From contig NC_064652.1 of assembly GCF_001723175.1 (NCBI RefSeq), positions 3,162,001 through 3,226,000 of the forward strand: a stretch of 64,000 nucleotides of DNA. Direction: 5' to 3'. Source of the stretch: Penicillium oxalicum. Lineage: Eukaryota > Ascomycota > Eurotiomycetes > Eurotiales > Aspergillaceae. The position numbers and the translations under genes were made by a program. The notes beneath the pieces are model-generated. The model made no database searches, had not been told where the DNA came from, and saw only the letters and a program-made list of their open reading frames with translations. Below are positions 1-12,300 of the stretch, in pieces (position 1 is the first letter of the stretch; every line of letters begins with the position of its first letter).

Positions 1-748
1 ACCCTTGATATTGAAGCTGTCTACCTCGTAAAGCATGCTCTCCATCAGACCTTCTACCGCATACTTGGAGGCACAGTACGGTCCTAGTCCCGGCACGCCC
101 AGCGCACCTGATGTAGAGCTGAAAATCAAGTATCGACCTGCCCGTCTCTCACGAAAGTGTGGCAGTGACAGCTGAATGATGTTCAAGGTACCGGTGAAGT
201 TGGTCTCGAACTGGTTTCGGATGTCGAACTCGTCCTGATCTTCGCACGCGCCGATCACGCCGTACCCGGCGCAATTGGCAATCACGTCGATGCGGCCAAA
301 TCGCGCAATAGTCTGATCGATGACTCTTTTCACCGTCTCACGCGCACGAACATCACAAAGAAGGCCAAGGCAATTATCATGCTCAGCTTCGAGCTCCCTC
401 ATCGCTTCGGGGCTGTTTTCAAAAGTGCGCCCGACGGCGGCAACGAGATCATTTCGGGCGAGGGTGGTCTTGACGAGTGAGCGGCCCATATGGCCAGTAG
501 CACCGAAGATCTAGATAAACACATGAGATCAGAGTTCTTGCCTGTGAGGGAAGGCGATGGTCGGGGAGCTTAGTGTCGCACGTGCGTTCGAAAGCGGAGG
601 AGGTAGAGAAGATGCTTACCAGCCATACGAGAGGCTTTGGAGGGTTCTGTGGGCCAGGAGGATCGGTCGTCGATGGAAGATGCAATCTTAATTCTCGAGA
701 TGCAATGGGCGAAGTTGGCCCTTGTCGAGCAGGAGAATGCTGTTCCAT
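1..748 (-). CDS. Short-chain dehydrogenase/reductase (partial, 3' end outside window)
   Basis: Two exons, complement(<1..510, 620..748), with a 109-bp GT..AG intron. The protein reads as a classical SDR: the dinucleotide-binding motif GATGHMG lies right after the intron, NCAG follows, then the catalytic Ser in FSSTSGALG and the YCASK (Tyr-x-x-x-Lys) motif near the window edge. The family performs NAD(P)H-dependent oxidoreduction of alcohols/ketones, and the substrate cannot be inferred. The fold joins exactly across the intron (VWL then IFGATG). The first in-frame ATG of exon 1 at 748 gives about 40 residues before the fold, mostly low complexity, so the start is uncertain. The C-terminal substrate-binding region lies beyond base 1. 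Same strand as vps45 next door, with a 238-bp gap. Confidence 0.8.
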
Positions 749-985
749 TGTGCGGGGAGTTGGAGAAACGAGGAAGACGAGGGGTATGCGGTGGAAATCT
801 TGCGCTGATCTCTCTCCGCATTCTCCAGAGATCCACATTCAAGCGTCATGGCAGACGCACTTTCAGTGGACAAGTCCTGTTCTTTCCTGACACTACGCAA
901 TACGCATACACTTCAAGTTTCTCTCGTTCACTGGTCAATTGAATTATTATGCAGGTGAGATCACTATGCCTGACTTGCTTGGATA

Positions 986-2879
986 TTAGCGCCCAACTTC
1001 CCTCCGCAGCCGTCCCGCAGCTGTCGTGGGACCAGGCTCTGGCCAGCTGCTCACGGCGTCATCCACTTCCTCAAGGAACGTCGTGCTATTGTGTATACTG
1101 GTCCCGCTCAAAACAACGCGCACGCCGGGAGAGCTGGCATTGACTTGAGCGACCATCTTCGCCTCCTCGTATGTTGTGCCCCCAACCATGAAGATGATGA
1201 TGTCTTGGGGCTTATCCCGCGTGTGTCCGCTGCCTTCGAGGAATGGATATTGCAGCTCCTTCAGACGGCCTTTAATGAGGTTCTGAAGGGTCATTTCGAG
1301 TCTTGGAGAGTGCTGCGTGTAGACGTTCTCCACCCCTTTCAGGCCCTTGAAACGGTCCCGGGCGCCGGAGAAGAAGGAGGTGGATTCAAATAGATCCGTA
1401 AAGCCTCCCGCCACTGGAGGAGCTTGAAGGGAATGATGATAGGCAAGAAGCTTAGGGATGATGTTGACACGATGGGAAGGGACATCACCCGCCGTGACGA
1501 GCAGATCGAGCAATACCGCCAGGGAGTTGTTCGATTGGCTTTCGTAACGAAGACCGTAGAGAGCAACCAGACGAACTTTGCAGTCCGCGGGGACATTTGG
1601 TAATGAAATGATGCGTTGGAGAGACTGGGGCGGCTGATTAGCTCGAGTCGCTCAACGGGACTGGGACATTACGAACCTTGAGGTCGTTGGAGTGGTTATC
1701 GTTGCAAGCCAAGCTCTGTTCCAATTCACTCACGTCCAGCAGATTATCCTCTCCGACTCGCCGACTCAGCTCGCCCACCAAGGTAACGTGCTTGCTGACA
1801 TTGCCGGACAGTTTGCGAAATTCAGGGTAATCCTCCACGAAGCGCTTCATATCGGCGATCGAATCAATATTCATATTACTCTGCGTCTTGACCTGGTATT
1901 GTTCCACATATTCCTTGATGTTCTGGCCCAGATCACCGAAATTTTGGTACATGTTCTTTTTAAAGAACGGATCCTGGTCCTGCGCCAGGACAATCTCCTG
2001 TAGCTCTGGTCGGATATCGGGAACATCGCGCAGGTTGACCCTTCCATTGCTGATACCCAGCAGCTCGTGGACCATGGCCTGGTAGGTCCATTGCGAAAGA
2101 AGCGGTGTGATCGGATCGTCGCGTCGGTCAAGGATGAGCAGGATCGGGGGTGTATCCGTCCGACGGAAGTTGAACAGCTGCTCCTCCTGTGTGATATGGT
2201 ATCTGACCTCGGTCGCCAATTTTCTTGCCAAAAAACTGTTCTTCTCATACCGAATTAACGGGTTCTTCTTCAGCGCGAGTAGCAAGGCCAAGGTTCCCTC
2301 TGTAGCCCGCTGGAGTGAGTCGGGGTTCCACAGATCCGGAGTATGACTCCAGAGCCGCGACAGTGGGAATCCCAGATTCAAGTTTGCAAGGTCTGGATTG
2401 ATGACCCAAAAGTCGGCAAACTGTTCCTGGACGCTTTGAACGACCTCGTGGCTGTCAGCCTCGGCCAGACGCTCGAGCGAGGACTTGCGGATGATGTTGC
2501 TGAAGTAAATGTAGTATTCGCCATATTTGGGATCGCGAAGCTCGTCGATAAGCAACTGGATCGAGCTCGGCGAGGGTCGCACAAAACACAAGCATCGTAG
2601 GTGGCGCATCTTCTCGCGCGCGGCGTTGTCCAGGCGGTCGATGAGGTAGACTTCATGGTTCAGGAGGGCGGATTGAGTGATGGCGGTCGAGACAATGGAT
2701 ACCTGAAGGGTGAATGATTAGTCTTTCCGATTCGATTCCGTATTGTAGTCAAGCGCAAGTCCCACTGTCTCACTATCCAAAAGCAAGATCTTCATCTTGG
2801 TCGACGATAATCCTGACGCCGACTCGCCGGCCGTCACCATCTTGGAGATGTAGCCCGAGACGGCCGCGACAACGTCCAT
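986..2879 (-). CDS. vps45: Vacuolar protein sorting-associated protein 45 (Sec1/Munc18 family)
   Basis: Three exons, complement(986..1624, 1677..2702, 2766..2879), encode 592 residues, the usual size for Vps45. SM proteins clasp syntaxin-type SNAREs; Vps45 acts at the trans-Golgi/endosome with Tlg2 and Pep12-like t-SNAREs in Golgi-to-vacuole traffic. The sequence begins MDVVAAVSGYISKM, has the early KILLLDSET strand followed after intron 1 by VSIVSTA, the LIDELRDPKYGEYYIYFSN segment, the ILDRRDDPITPLL signature of SM proteins, and IIIFMVGGTTYEEA near the C-terminus. Introns of 63 and 52 bp keep frame. It shares a 368-bp intergenic region with the divergently transcribed acyltransferase gene. 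A conserved single-copy gene; nothing unusual. Confidence 0.95.
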
Positions 2880-3247
2880 CGTGAGCGAGGAGGGCGCTCT
2901 GAGCGCAAGAGATCACGGAATAGAATATCGTGCGTGGAAGGAAAAGAGTACCCGAGAGGAATGAAGCTCTGCAAGGAATGGGTACAGCTGATCGGTTGAC
3001 GAACGATCGAGGTGTTGAGGTCTGCGGGGGAGGGTTGATTGAAGGTGGAGCATGTGCAGGTGGTCAGCCTCTTTTGGCACGTCCGCTTTTCCCACATGAC
3101 GTCCTCAGCGTCGATCTCTGGACGCCCATTTTTCTCCCATCCGCTCGTCGCTCGTCGCCGTGGGCTTTTCATCCTTCAGTCTTTGCATTTCCCTGCGTGT
3201 AGACCTTTTTCCCTTTGGAAAACTGGTTTCCCACCGGGTTCGGCAAC

Positions 3248-5193
3248 ATGTTGCCCTATATAGATGCTTGTTTGTGTCTCCCATGGACTTTTTTTTCTCC
3301 GTTTAGGAGAAGCTATAGCTCCTTGCACCTCGGGCTAACCATCCCGCAGTCTTCAGCTACCCAGCCAGTTTGACAGGCGCCTCGGTGGATGAGCGTACGT
3401 ACATCGGACTACATATGGCGTCACAGATCTATCTCACTGCAACCGTCTCTAATCCGTTCCTGCAGTCAAGCTGCTGGCTTCGTTCCTCGTCTCCTACCCG
3501 CTCTCCGCTCTGCTCAAGCGTGTTCCCGATGCGCAGCCCTGGAAGAAAAACGCCTTTATCATTGCAGTCTCGCTCTTTTACCTCGTTGGTCTTTACGATC
3601 TGTGGGATGGCCTTCGGACGATTCTGTACAGTGCTGCAGGCACATATGCCATCGCATACTACATTGATGGCTCGTTGATGCCCTGGATCGGATTCCTGTT
3701 CCTCATGGGCCACATGTCAATCAACCATATCCAGCGCCAGATTCTCGACGATCCCCAAGCAGTGGATATCACGGGTGCCCAAATGGTCATGGTGATGAAG
3801 CTGTCATCTTTCTGCTGGAATATCCACGACGGGCGTCTCCCTCAGGCTCAATTGACCGAGGCACAGAAGTACTCTGCAATCACCGAGTTCCCGAGTATTG
3901 CCAATTACATCGGCTACGTCATGTTCTTCCCGTCCCTCTTTGCCGGCCCTTCCTTTGAATATGTCGACTACCGCCGCTGGCTTGATACAACCTTGTTCGA
4001 TATCCCCCCGGGTACCGACCCTGCCAAGGTTCCCAAGACCAGAAAGAAGCGCAAGATTCCGCGAAGCGGCACCCCAGCTGCCAAGAAAGCCGCCATTGGT
4101 CTATTCTGGATTCTGGCTTTCCTTCAACTGGGCGGGTGGTACACCAAAGATTTTGTTCTTTCAGACGCGTTTCTGGAGTATTCCTTCCCTCGTCGGGTCT
4201 TCACCGTGTACATGCTCGGCTTCACGTCACGCCTAAAGTATTACGGTGTGTGGTCTCTGACTGAGGGTGCCTGTATCCTGTCTGGAATCGGATACAATGG
4301 CTTCGATCCCAAATCAGGAAAGGTCTTCTGGAATCGACTGGAGAACGTTGACCCATGGAGCCTCGAGACTGCCCAAAATTCGTATGGCTACCTTGGCAGC
4401 TGGAATAAGAACACCAACCACTGGTTGCGCAATTATGTCTACTTGCGTGTGACTCCCAAGGGAAAGAAGCCCGGTTTCCGTGCTAGTCTCGCCACTTTTG
4501 CGACCAGTGCCCTGTGGCATGGTTTCTACCCTGGCTATTACCTAACATTCGTGCTGGGTTCATTTATCCAGACTGTTGCAAAGAGTAAGCGTTCCTCCCC
4601 TGGCCAGCCAATCAGTTACGCCTGTTATTGCCCTCGAGGTCCTTCGTCTCTCCTATCAAGAGAGAAAAAAAAAAGAAACAAAATAACCATTCCACTAACA
4701 TGTCCTAGGATTCCGTCGCTACGTGCGCCCCTTCTTCATGACCCCCGATGGAACCAAACCCACCCCTTACAAACGCTACTATGACATCCTCAGCTGGCTG
4801 GCAACCCAGCTCACTCTCGGCTTCGCCGTCCTCCCATTCATCTACCTTGGATTTGCCGACTCCGTGGCCGTCTGGTCCCGCGTCTACTTCTACGGCATTA
4901 TCGGCACCGCCTCTTCCATCATGATGTTTGCCTCATTCTCTCCCGTCCGATCCTATCTCACCGCTCAACTCAAGCGCCGCAACAGACCTCATGTTCCGCG
5001 CACCATGAGCCAAGAAACACTCCACCCGCCTACCCTAGGCATGTCCAATGACCTGGAACGTGAATTCGATGAGGCTGCCGCGGAGATTCGGGCCGAGATT
5101 GAGTCGAGGAGAAGAAGAGGCAGTGTGGTCACCATGCCTACTGGGGAAGAATTGAAAATTGCCGTTGAGCAGAAGATTGGTCGGAAGCTTTGA
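3248..5193 (+). CDS. ale1: MBOAT-family lysophospholipid acyltransferase (Ale1/Lpt1 type)
   Basis: Four exons, join(3248..3269, 3350..3394, 3466..4584, 4709..5193), encode 556 residues. The MBOAT family transfers acyl groups from acyl-CoA to lysophospholipids in the ER membrane (Lands-cycle remodelling). The presumed catalytic His is in ALWHGFYPGYY at about residue 395, and the conserved upstream Asn is in KNTNHWLRNYVY. About ten hydrophobic segments are visible, with a basic cytosolic loop (TRKKRKIPR) and a charged C-terminal tail (AEIRAEIESRRRR). Two tiny first exons (22 and 45 bp) were placed by frame and splice sites: MLPYIDA, then FFSYPAS, then DELKLLASFL. They fit the expected fungal N-terminus but are the least certain part. 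Confidence 0.9.
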
Positions 5194-5481
5194 GAGGAAG
5201 AGAAAAAGAAGGAGAAAGAGACGAGGAACGGTGAAGCCCGAGGATTGTGAGATTCGATCTTTTTTTTCGATCCAGTGCATTCTTCCGGTATTGTATCGGA
5301 CCAGGCCCTCTCGTTCCATTTCTACGAGTGTCGGCTTGTATATTTAGTGGTTTTTTGTGGACGTGATTGTGCATTCATTCCGTTGGAGCGTCAGCATTTC
5401 GGGCAAATCTTTCGATTCTTCAAGGCAGCGTGATACACCATGCTACCTACCTGAATAAATTGTTTTTGGTTTTTTATTCTC

Positions 5482-5507
5482 CTCCTCCTCCTCCTCCTCC
5501 TCCTCCC
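5482..5507 (+). repeat. (TCC)n microsatellite
   Basis: Short pure trinucleotide run of CTC/TCC about 290 bp after the acyltransferase stop codon, probably in or near its 3' UTR. Confidence 0.85.
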
Positions 5508-6787
5508 AGTCCTTCAAGAATACAGACAAATCCGCTGTACTTCCCAAATATCCATCTCTCCTTGAATACTACACAGTGAGTACCTAGGCCGATCCATAAA
5601 GTCCCCATCAAGCTAGAGTGATGTGCACTCACTCTCCTACCCCAGGTACCTCGTCCAGCTTTGAATGATATGAGCGGGTGGGAATGGACAGACTAGACAC
5701 TCACCATCCTTGTTCAAGTGTTTGACAAATCCTGTCTCTTTGGAAAAGAAAAGGAAAGAAAAGCTATGAAAAATTCACTCAACTTTTTATTTGCAGAGAA
5801 CTCCATGCAGGTATGCGAGGCGACGAAGCTCAATTGATTGGATCGATCCCGTACATGAGGGAGGTATAATGTATCGGGTCTGGCGTGAGTAGATAAGCAA
5901 ATTAGATGGAAGCCTATTAGAGGAGTCGAGGATGATGTATTGAACTTACTATGTACCTACTTTGCCCAAGGAAATTGCGCGGGGAAAGCCATTGGGTCTG
6001 CCTAGGACACATCAAATCAAATGATAGACATCCACTTCAGCTTGAACTCTGTTCTAGTAGAGAACGGATAGACTCATGTATGAGCTGGGAGACTGAAACG
6101 GGCTGTGAACGATTTAAGAGGGTAAGAAAGCAAAAGAGGTCTAAACGAGATCTAAGTTGAGGTGCCATAGGTCTAAATTTACCACTAGCTTAAATAAAAC
6201 CCATGATGTTACAAATGAATAGATATGAAGAGTGAGAAAGAAAAAATATCATGACTAAATCAGATCAAGGCAGATCAGATCAGAAGAAGTTAAGGTTGCG
6301 GGCAAAGGGAGGACAAGTAATAATACGACGCAGGGCAATAGTCAAACATGCAAAGCGGGATATTATATAGATATGTGCGTAGAATCATGTCATGTGAAGT
6401 CGTGGCGGAGAAAATGTCCAGCGAAAGAAAAGGGGAAAGAAACAAGGCCAAAATGAACATGCAATGCAACATGTAAATGGCAATATAAGCAAGGCAAATT
6501 TTGGTCGCTGGCGCTTGCGCAAGATATGCTATGGTTGATGCAAAAGTAGATGGCAAATGGCTGGAACAATCGGTGGATGAAGATGCAAAACCATGACCTG
6601 ACGGAGGAAGAAGGGATATAGTGCAAGGTGGAATTGGAAAGCCAGGAAGGAGAGAGTCGCTGGGAAGCAAACGATGCAAAGCCACGGTCGAATTCGGCAA
6701 GCGAGGTGTACAAGGATGATGGCGGAGTGACAGAGAGTGATTGAGGGGGGAAGATTATGCCGAAGCGGGCGGCGTGGGGCGAGATGC
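5508..6787. other. Intergenic, no gene seen
   Basis: Two convergent genes end here. All frames are short and lack recognisable domains, and the stretch is AT-rich, as expected of 3' UTRs and spacer. Confidence 0.6.
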
Positions 6788-9391
6788 CTAGAATCCAGTA
6801 GTGGTGCCAATGACGGCTAGTACGATCTGGTGCGAATTGTGAGTAAAAAATGTTCGAGGCGCATGATTGGCACAAGGCACACTCACTATCACAATGATGA
6901 TGACCACGCCTAGGGAGATCATCCATCGGTTCAGATTGCGCCACCAGCGCGCATTTTCATGTCGGCGACGCTGCAGTGCCATCAACTGCGACTCCAAGGC
7001 CGCCTCAACGTCAACACTAGACTCGGCCATTTCCGGGTCAAGTTTTGGCAAAGGCGGAAGAGGCAGAAATGCGGCAATTATCCATGCTGTGCGGTAAAGT
7101 CAGCTATGGGTTCCTAATTGAGCACTAAGGCAGTATACAGCGGGGAGAGATAAGTGTCCAAACTTACCAAGGGGGAAAATAAACCCGATACAAAACGAAT
7201 AAACTTGGATGTTTCTTCTTCCGAAGACAGGTTCATTTGTGGAATCCATCGAAGGCGCCGTCCATCGACTGGTCGAACGAGGCATCCCACGTCTTGCCTG
7301 GAGGTGGGGCGACCAGCTGTGTCGCATGCGGCTGCGCGGCGTACCAACCACTTCTTCTTCGAGCGCCGGGTTAGCCACCCAGTGCGCGCGCGGATCTAGC
7401 GGGTCGCTTTCGATGCGGCGCGGAACGAACCGAATAGCGCCAGGTCGCTGGGGCAGGGCGATTTGCCGAGGAGCATTGGATCGAAGTGGCGAATGAGATG
7501 GAGTTGCAGGAGAAATCCGCTGTGGTGAGCGTGAACTCGAAGGCGAACGGGAACGACTTGTGGATCGTCCGCGGGGTATATTGAGTGGGGTAGGCATCAA
7601 GTTGAAGTTGAAAGCGCTGGAGTTGGAAGTCCCCGGTCGTGTGCTGGGCGCTCTGCTCACATCCACCACAGACAAAGCAGGATTGATGCTCATCGGATCA
7701 GCACGATAATAGATCTTGGCCCACGTGGGCAAAATGTGCCACACTGTGTTCGAGGACGCGCCGGTACCGGGTCGTTTGACGCTGGTCATGCTGTTGCTCC
7801 GTCGAGAGGCGGTAGAAACACTGTGGGCAAAGCCAGGCCGCGAAGGGAGGTTAGTGAGACTGTCCAGTCGCTCCTCCTCGTCACTTTCCGTCATTTGCCA
7901 TTCACTGGAATGACTGCTGACTTTAGATGCGAGAGTCAGCGCGTTCGAGGCTACACGACTGGCAGGCTCGTATGTGGGACGAGGTATAGCAAGGTTGGCC
8001 TCAGCGTCGCTGGACCATGTTGATGAGGAACGCGACAAAATGGGGTTCTGACGGCCGGAGACTGGACCAGGGGTGAAATCTCGAACCGAGGTATAGTCTC
8101 TATCGGAAGATGCCGAGGGAGCGACGCGAGAGCTGGTTGATGAGCCTCGAAAGGCCGCAACCTGAAGCGGGATACCGCTGTCAATAGAGGCGACTATTTC
8201 CGACACCGAGCGGAAGCTGAGCGTCGATGAGTTAGGTGAACGTGACGGACTCAACGAAGGGCGCCTTGCCACCGATTGGAACGAGGCCACAGAGCGCAAA
8301 GGAGGACTAGAGCGGAAAGACGATCCAGAGCGCGTGCTCATCTGCTCGGCAGATACCCTCCTAGTGACTGACTGGAACGACGAGACAGAATGCAACGGCG
8401 GGCTCGAGTTGAAAGGCGATATTGAGCGGGAACTGACTCGCTCCGATGAGACAGCGGTCTGGATCCAACGTGCTGAGACGCCAGTGTGTCGAACAGCGGT
8501 TCCTCGTGAGTTCCAGGAGGACACCGAGCTGGATCGTGGGTTCGAATTGGACTTGGCGGGTTGATGCGGTAAGCAGGTTTGACTGGAATTGGCCAGTGTG
8601 ACAAAGTTGGGACTCGATGGCGCCTCAATCTGTTCGAGGTTGGGGCTGGAGGGTTCTCCAATGCGTTCAAAATTTGGGCTCGACGGTGCTCCAATGGGCT
8701 CAAAGTTGGGACTCGAGGGCTCTCCCAGACGTTCAAAGTTAGGGCTCGACGGCGCGCCTACTCGCTCAATATTGGGGCTGGAATAGCCCTCGATGGAGTC
8801 GTTGTCGTCACCGTCTGATCTTGACGAGGTCGGATGTTCAGAGGTGACCGCTTTGATAGTCGGTGTTCTTGTTGGCAACTCCATCATCTCATCATCGTCC
8901 GAGTACTCGGGTTCCCACGGACCCTCGGCGATATAGTCAGCTAGCTTGGCCATAGGACTTGCCTCGGCCAAGGACGATTTGCTGGACGCCGGATCATCCC
9001 AGAGTGGGGGCGGCGAATTGAATGTATCCACCGTGGACGAGACGTCCCAGCTATCACGGATCGACAAGTCGCGGGTGCTGCTGGCGGCATCTTGGCTGAA
9101 TGAAGGTGAGGATAACGTCGAGGTGGATGCTCTCGGTGTGTTGGTATATAAGCCGGTCGGTGTGAGTTGGCCTTGGTGTCCTCTACCAGGAATAGGCAAC
9201 AGAATCTGTTCTGGTTTGGTGGGAAATGGCGTTGCCGTGTACATATCGGCATCGTCTCTCTCCCCGCTGATGATGCGGAGGGATTGCATGGATCGCGTAG
9301 GCGATCTTTCGTTGGTGTGGGCCGAGCTACGCTCCTGAAGTGCTCGTCGCGGCCTCGGCCCCGGCGACGTAGACGGTCTAGAGGTCGACAT
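6788..9391 (-). CDS. Serine-rich protein with two C-terminal membrane segments
   Basis: Three exons, complement(6788..6826, 6887..7086, 7168..9391), encode 820 residues. The first 700 residues are low complexity and Ser/Pro/Arg-rich (many SRS, SPS and RSSP patches), likely disordered and phosphorylated. An 11-residue repeat (SSPNFERIGEP type) occurs 5-6 times near residues 200-265. The C-terminus is ordered: hydrophobic segment one (YSFCIGFIFPLAWIIAAFLPLP) spans intron 1; then a charged helix ALESQLMALQRRRHENARWWRNLNRW; then hydrophobic segment two (SLGVVIIIVI), spliced to IVLAVIGTTTGF at the stop. This suggests a two-pass hairpin with a long cytosolic tail. I recognise no catalytic domain. 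The first ATG at 9391 was chosen because the open frame upstream has no ATG. The last exon is only 39 bp. Confidence 0.8.
8603..8783 (-). repeat. 33-bp tandem repeat inside the Ser-rich gene
   Basis: Five to six imperfect copies of a 33-bp unit encode SSPN(F/I/L)E(R/P/Q)(I/L/V)(G/E)(A/E)P. The copies differ at several positions, so the array is old or under selection for protein sequence. Confidence 0.85.
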
Positions 9392-12300
9392 TGCACGTTG
9401 TCGCTTGTCACTGATGGTGAGATGGTGAAAAGGTAGACGCGTTGGCGAGGTCAAAGCATGATTCGATTTCCGAAGGAGATGGCAATTGAACGACTACCGA
9501 GGCGGGGAAAGGTCCAGCGCCAATCGCCGCGAAGAATGCAAGAAAGCCCGTCGAAATGAAGCCTGAGTGGGCCAGACCGGGCACCAGTTGTGGATTGGAT
9601 ACCTTGCGGTAAAGGGCAATACTCTGTTGTACAGTTTGGACGCTGCGATGGTAGTAATTAACGAGCCCCAATGTGACGTTGCAGGGCACTAATATTGGTC
9701 GAGCAATGACGGGCCAGGGAATCGAAATTACACCCCGTCAATGGATTGTTGATGTTTTGCTGAATTGAGCCCTCGATGTAAGGAATGTGTAAAATGGAGG
9801 GTTCGTGATAGGACGATCCTGATATGGAACGAAGGAACCGGAATTTAATTCGGATGATAAAGTAACCAAGGCCGGAAACGAGGGGACCCAGATAGAAGTG
9901 CCGCCGGGCGGGAATGTTGATTCTCAAAGATTGGGACGGACGGTCGCTGGGGGACTGGAAGCGGGTCAAATTCTTCACGAAAAGGAGTGTCGCGAGTGGG
10001 CATCAGCAATGGCGATGACAATGGCAATGGCAACGGCTTAAAATGAATGTAATAGTCCTATTATCAGACCAGCCAAAAATGTGTACGAAAAGAGCGTCAA
10101 GTCGTCATGGACCAAAGAATTAGGCGTTGGGTCGTTTCAGCGGCCGCATCACGGAGCGTTAAAAAAAGAGAGAGGGACGTTCGACGGTTTCAAAAGAGGG
10201 ACGGGGTAGGCAGAAGGACTGGCGGCTACCACAACATCATCCGCCGACTTGCCAAACACCCCGAAGCCACCGAGATAATAATCGCCAACCGTGGAAACCG
10301 TGGAACTGGTGGAACCGAGCGAGGGGAAAAGAAGGGGAAAAGAAGGAAGTGAGACAATGGGCGATCTCTCAAGGGAAGGGAAGAGAGGGGGGAATTTGGC
10401 AACCTTTGGGTAAGACGGTACCAAACGGGGGCCAAGGTGAGAAGTGGAGGAGCGAGTGGAGAGATTGTTGGTGGAAAGTGGACAGTGGAGAGAGAGTGGG
10501 ACCCCTCTGGACTCGAGCTCGGCTGGAGAGAGCTGACTAGCTTGCGAGGCGCGATGGGTTGCTGCACAAGTTCATCATGGCAGCATTGACGCCGAGGGAG
10601 AGCGATGGAGAGTGTGTGTGTGCGTGAGAAAGACAAGCGGATGGTAGAACGAGTGGACGATGGACGAGAAAAGAAAAGCGCCGACGAGATGGCGTGGTCA
10701 CTGACTGTCCAGCGGTCAAGCGCCGACGAGAAAGTCACGCCATGCAGGTGGGCAGTGCTTACGGCTCATGCAGTACGCAGGCACCATACTGGAGTCCTAT
10801 GCAGGTACTGCATGAGTACAGGTACGAAGTCGGGTACACACTGTAGCCCTAGACTACAGGCCGTTATTGTTGGTCGTTGTGGTACTACAACCTCTGTACA
10901 TGATTACAGGAATAGCGTGGCCAAAAGGTTCCAAGCCCTTGGGCTCAAGGAAGAAAGACAAGTCGGCACAATACATATGATTGAGAGCTTTACCCTCAAG
11001 AAGCTTCTGAATGCTATCATTCAACGTTGGGAACCGAGCTACTAGCAGCACGACCGAGCCTGGGCTGTACAAAGTTTGTACAAACTACAAACCTTGCCCT
11101 CGTACCTTTCACGTGCAGCGACCCACCCCCAGCCATCGACCATCAATGCCAGCATCATCTCTTGTTCTCGACTCGTTGTGTATGATTGTACTGACCGTCT
11201 GGGTAAGTGTGCAGCACACAAGTACTGCAGGTTGAAGGATGCTGAGTTGTCCTTCCTCCACAACCAGACGCTAACTCGACGCCAGCGCCTCACGGAACCC
11301 AACCCCAGCTCAACATTGCAGCCCACAGCTGCAGGGGGGTGGAAGAACGTGTGCTCGACCTCATGCGGTCGCAAATCGCGCGACCCGATCCAACCGATCG
11401 GTGCATCGCCAACTCACCTCTCACGGGCATTATTCCCTCGCCTGGCACGATATGGTGTCACTGTCGCCTGTCAGTCTCTGTCTTCCGGCTCCCGTGCCGA
11501 CCGTCGATTCTCACCGAAAGCTTTTCCTCCTTCCAAATTGTCCGTTTGACCACCTTTTTTTCCCCAATTCAAGATTATCAATTTCATATTTCCCTGTTGG
11601 GATTCTTTTTGTGATTCAGGCAAAGAGGAGATTGGAGGAGACCTAAAGGCGCGTTTCCAGGCCCCTCCGGGTAGGTGGGTCCGCTCTAATTTCCTCCGAA
11701 ATCTCTGAATGGCCCGGAAACGAGCGCCAGGCCCTGCAAGCTGCAGCGTCATGGAGACGAGAGTTGGCGTTCTGGCGATTTCCTGGAACTGATAGGTCAT
11801 GAACCGTGGGATTTCCGGGTAGAAAATGCAGGTCCATGGCACAAATCAGAGCTTAGTATTTTGTACATTTGCACTACACTAACTCTAGACTCTCGACTCC
11901 AGACTCCAGACTCTAGACTAAAACATCGACCGTTGAAGAATCCCGCTGCATCTTCTACAACACACACCTCATCAGTGTCTTGCAAGGCTGAATGGAAATT
12001 TGACGAGATAGGACCCATTGTACCACGGTAGCTGTAAAAATTGATATTTTTTTTCTTTTGCACCACTTCCCGTCCCCCCTTTACTGCCAGCTCAAGCTCG
12101 GAGTCGGAGTTGCCCGGCTCGACGGAAGAGGCTCAATCTCCACGCGACCTTCAAATTGAATCGAATCCACTGCTATTATTACTACACAATCATATTAACA
12201 GACGCCTCATCTCGCTCCATCCGAAGATCCTTGATTTCCCGTCTTTCTCTCCCTTCCCCTCTCTCTCTGTATTCTCTTTCTCCGGAGTTTAGAGTTCTCC

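Noticed and set aside
2067..2600. Plus-strand frames opposite vps45
   Set aside because: Antisense shadows of a confidently identified coding exon.
6290..6944. Overlapping minus-strand frames of 136 and 184 codons
   Set aside because: They overlap the 3' end and introns of the Ser-rich gene, are low complexity and show no domain.
10605..11045. 146-codon plus-strand frame
   Set aside because: Composition follows the purine-rich DNA, with no conserved motif or splice context.
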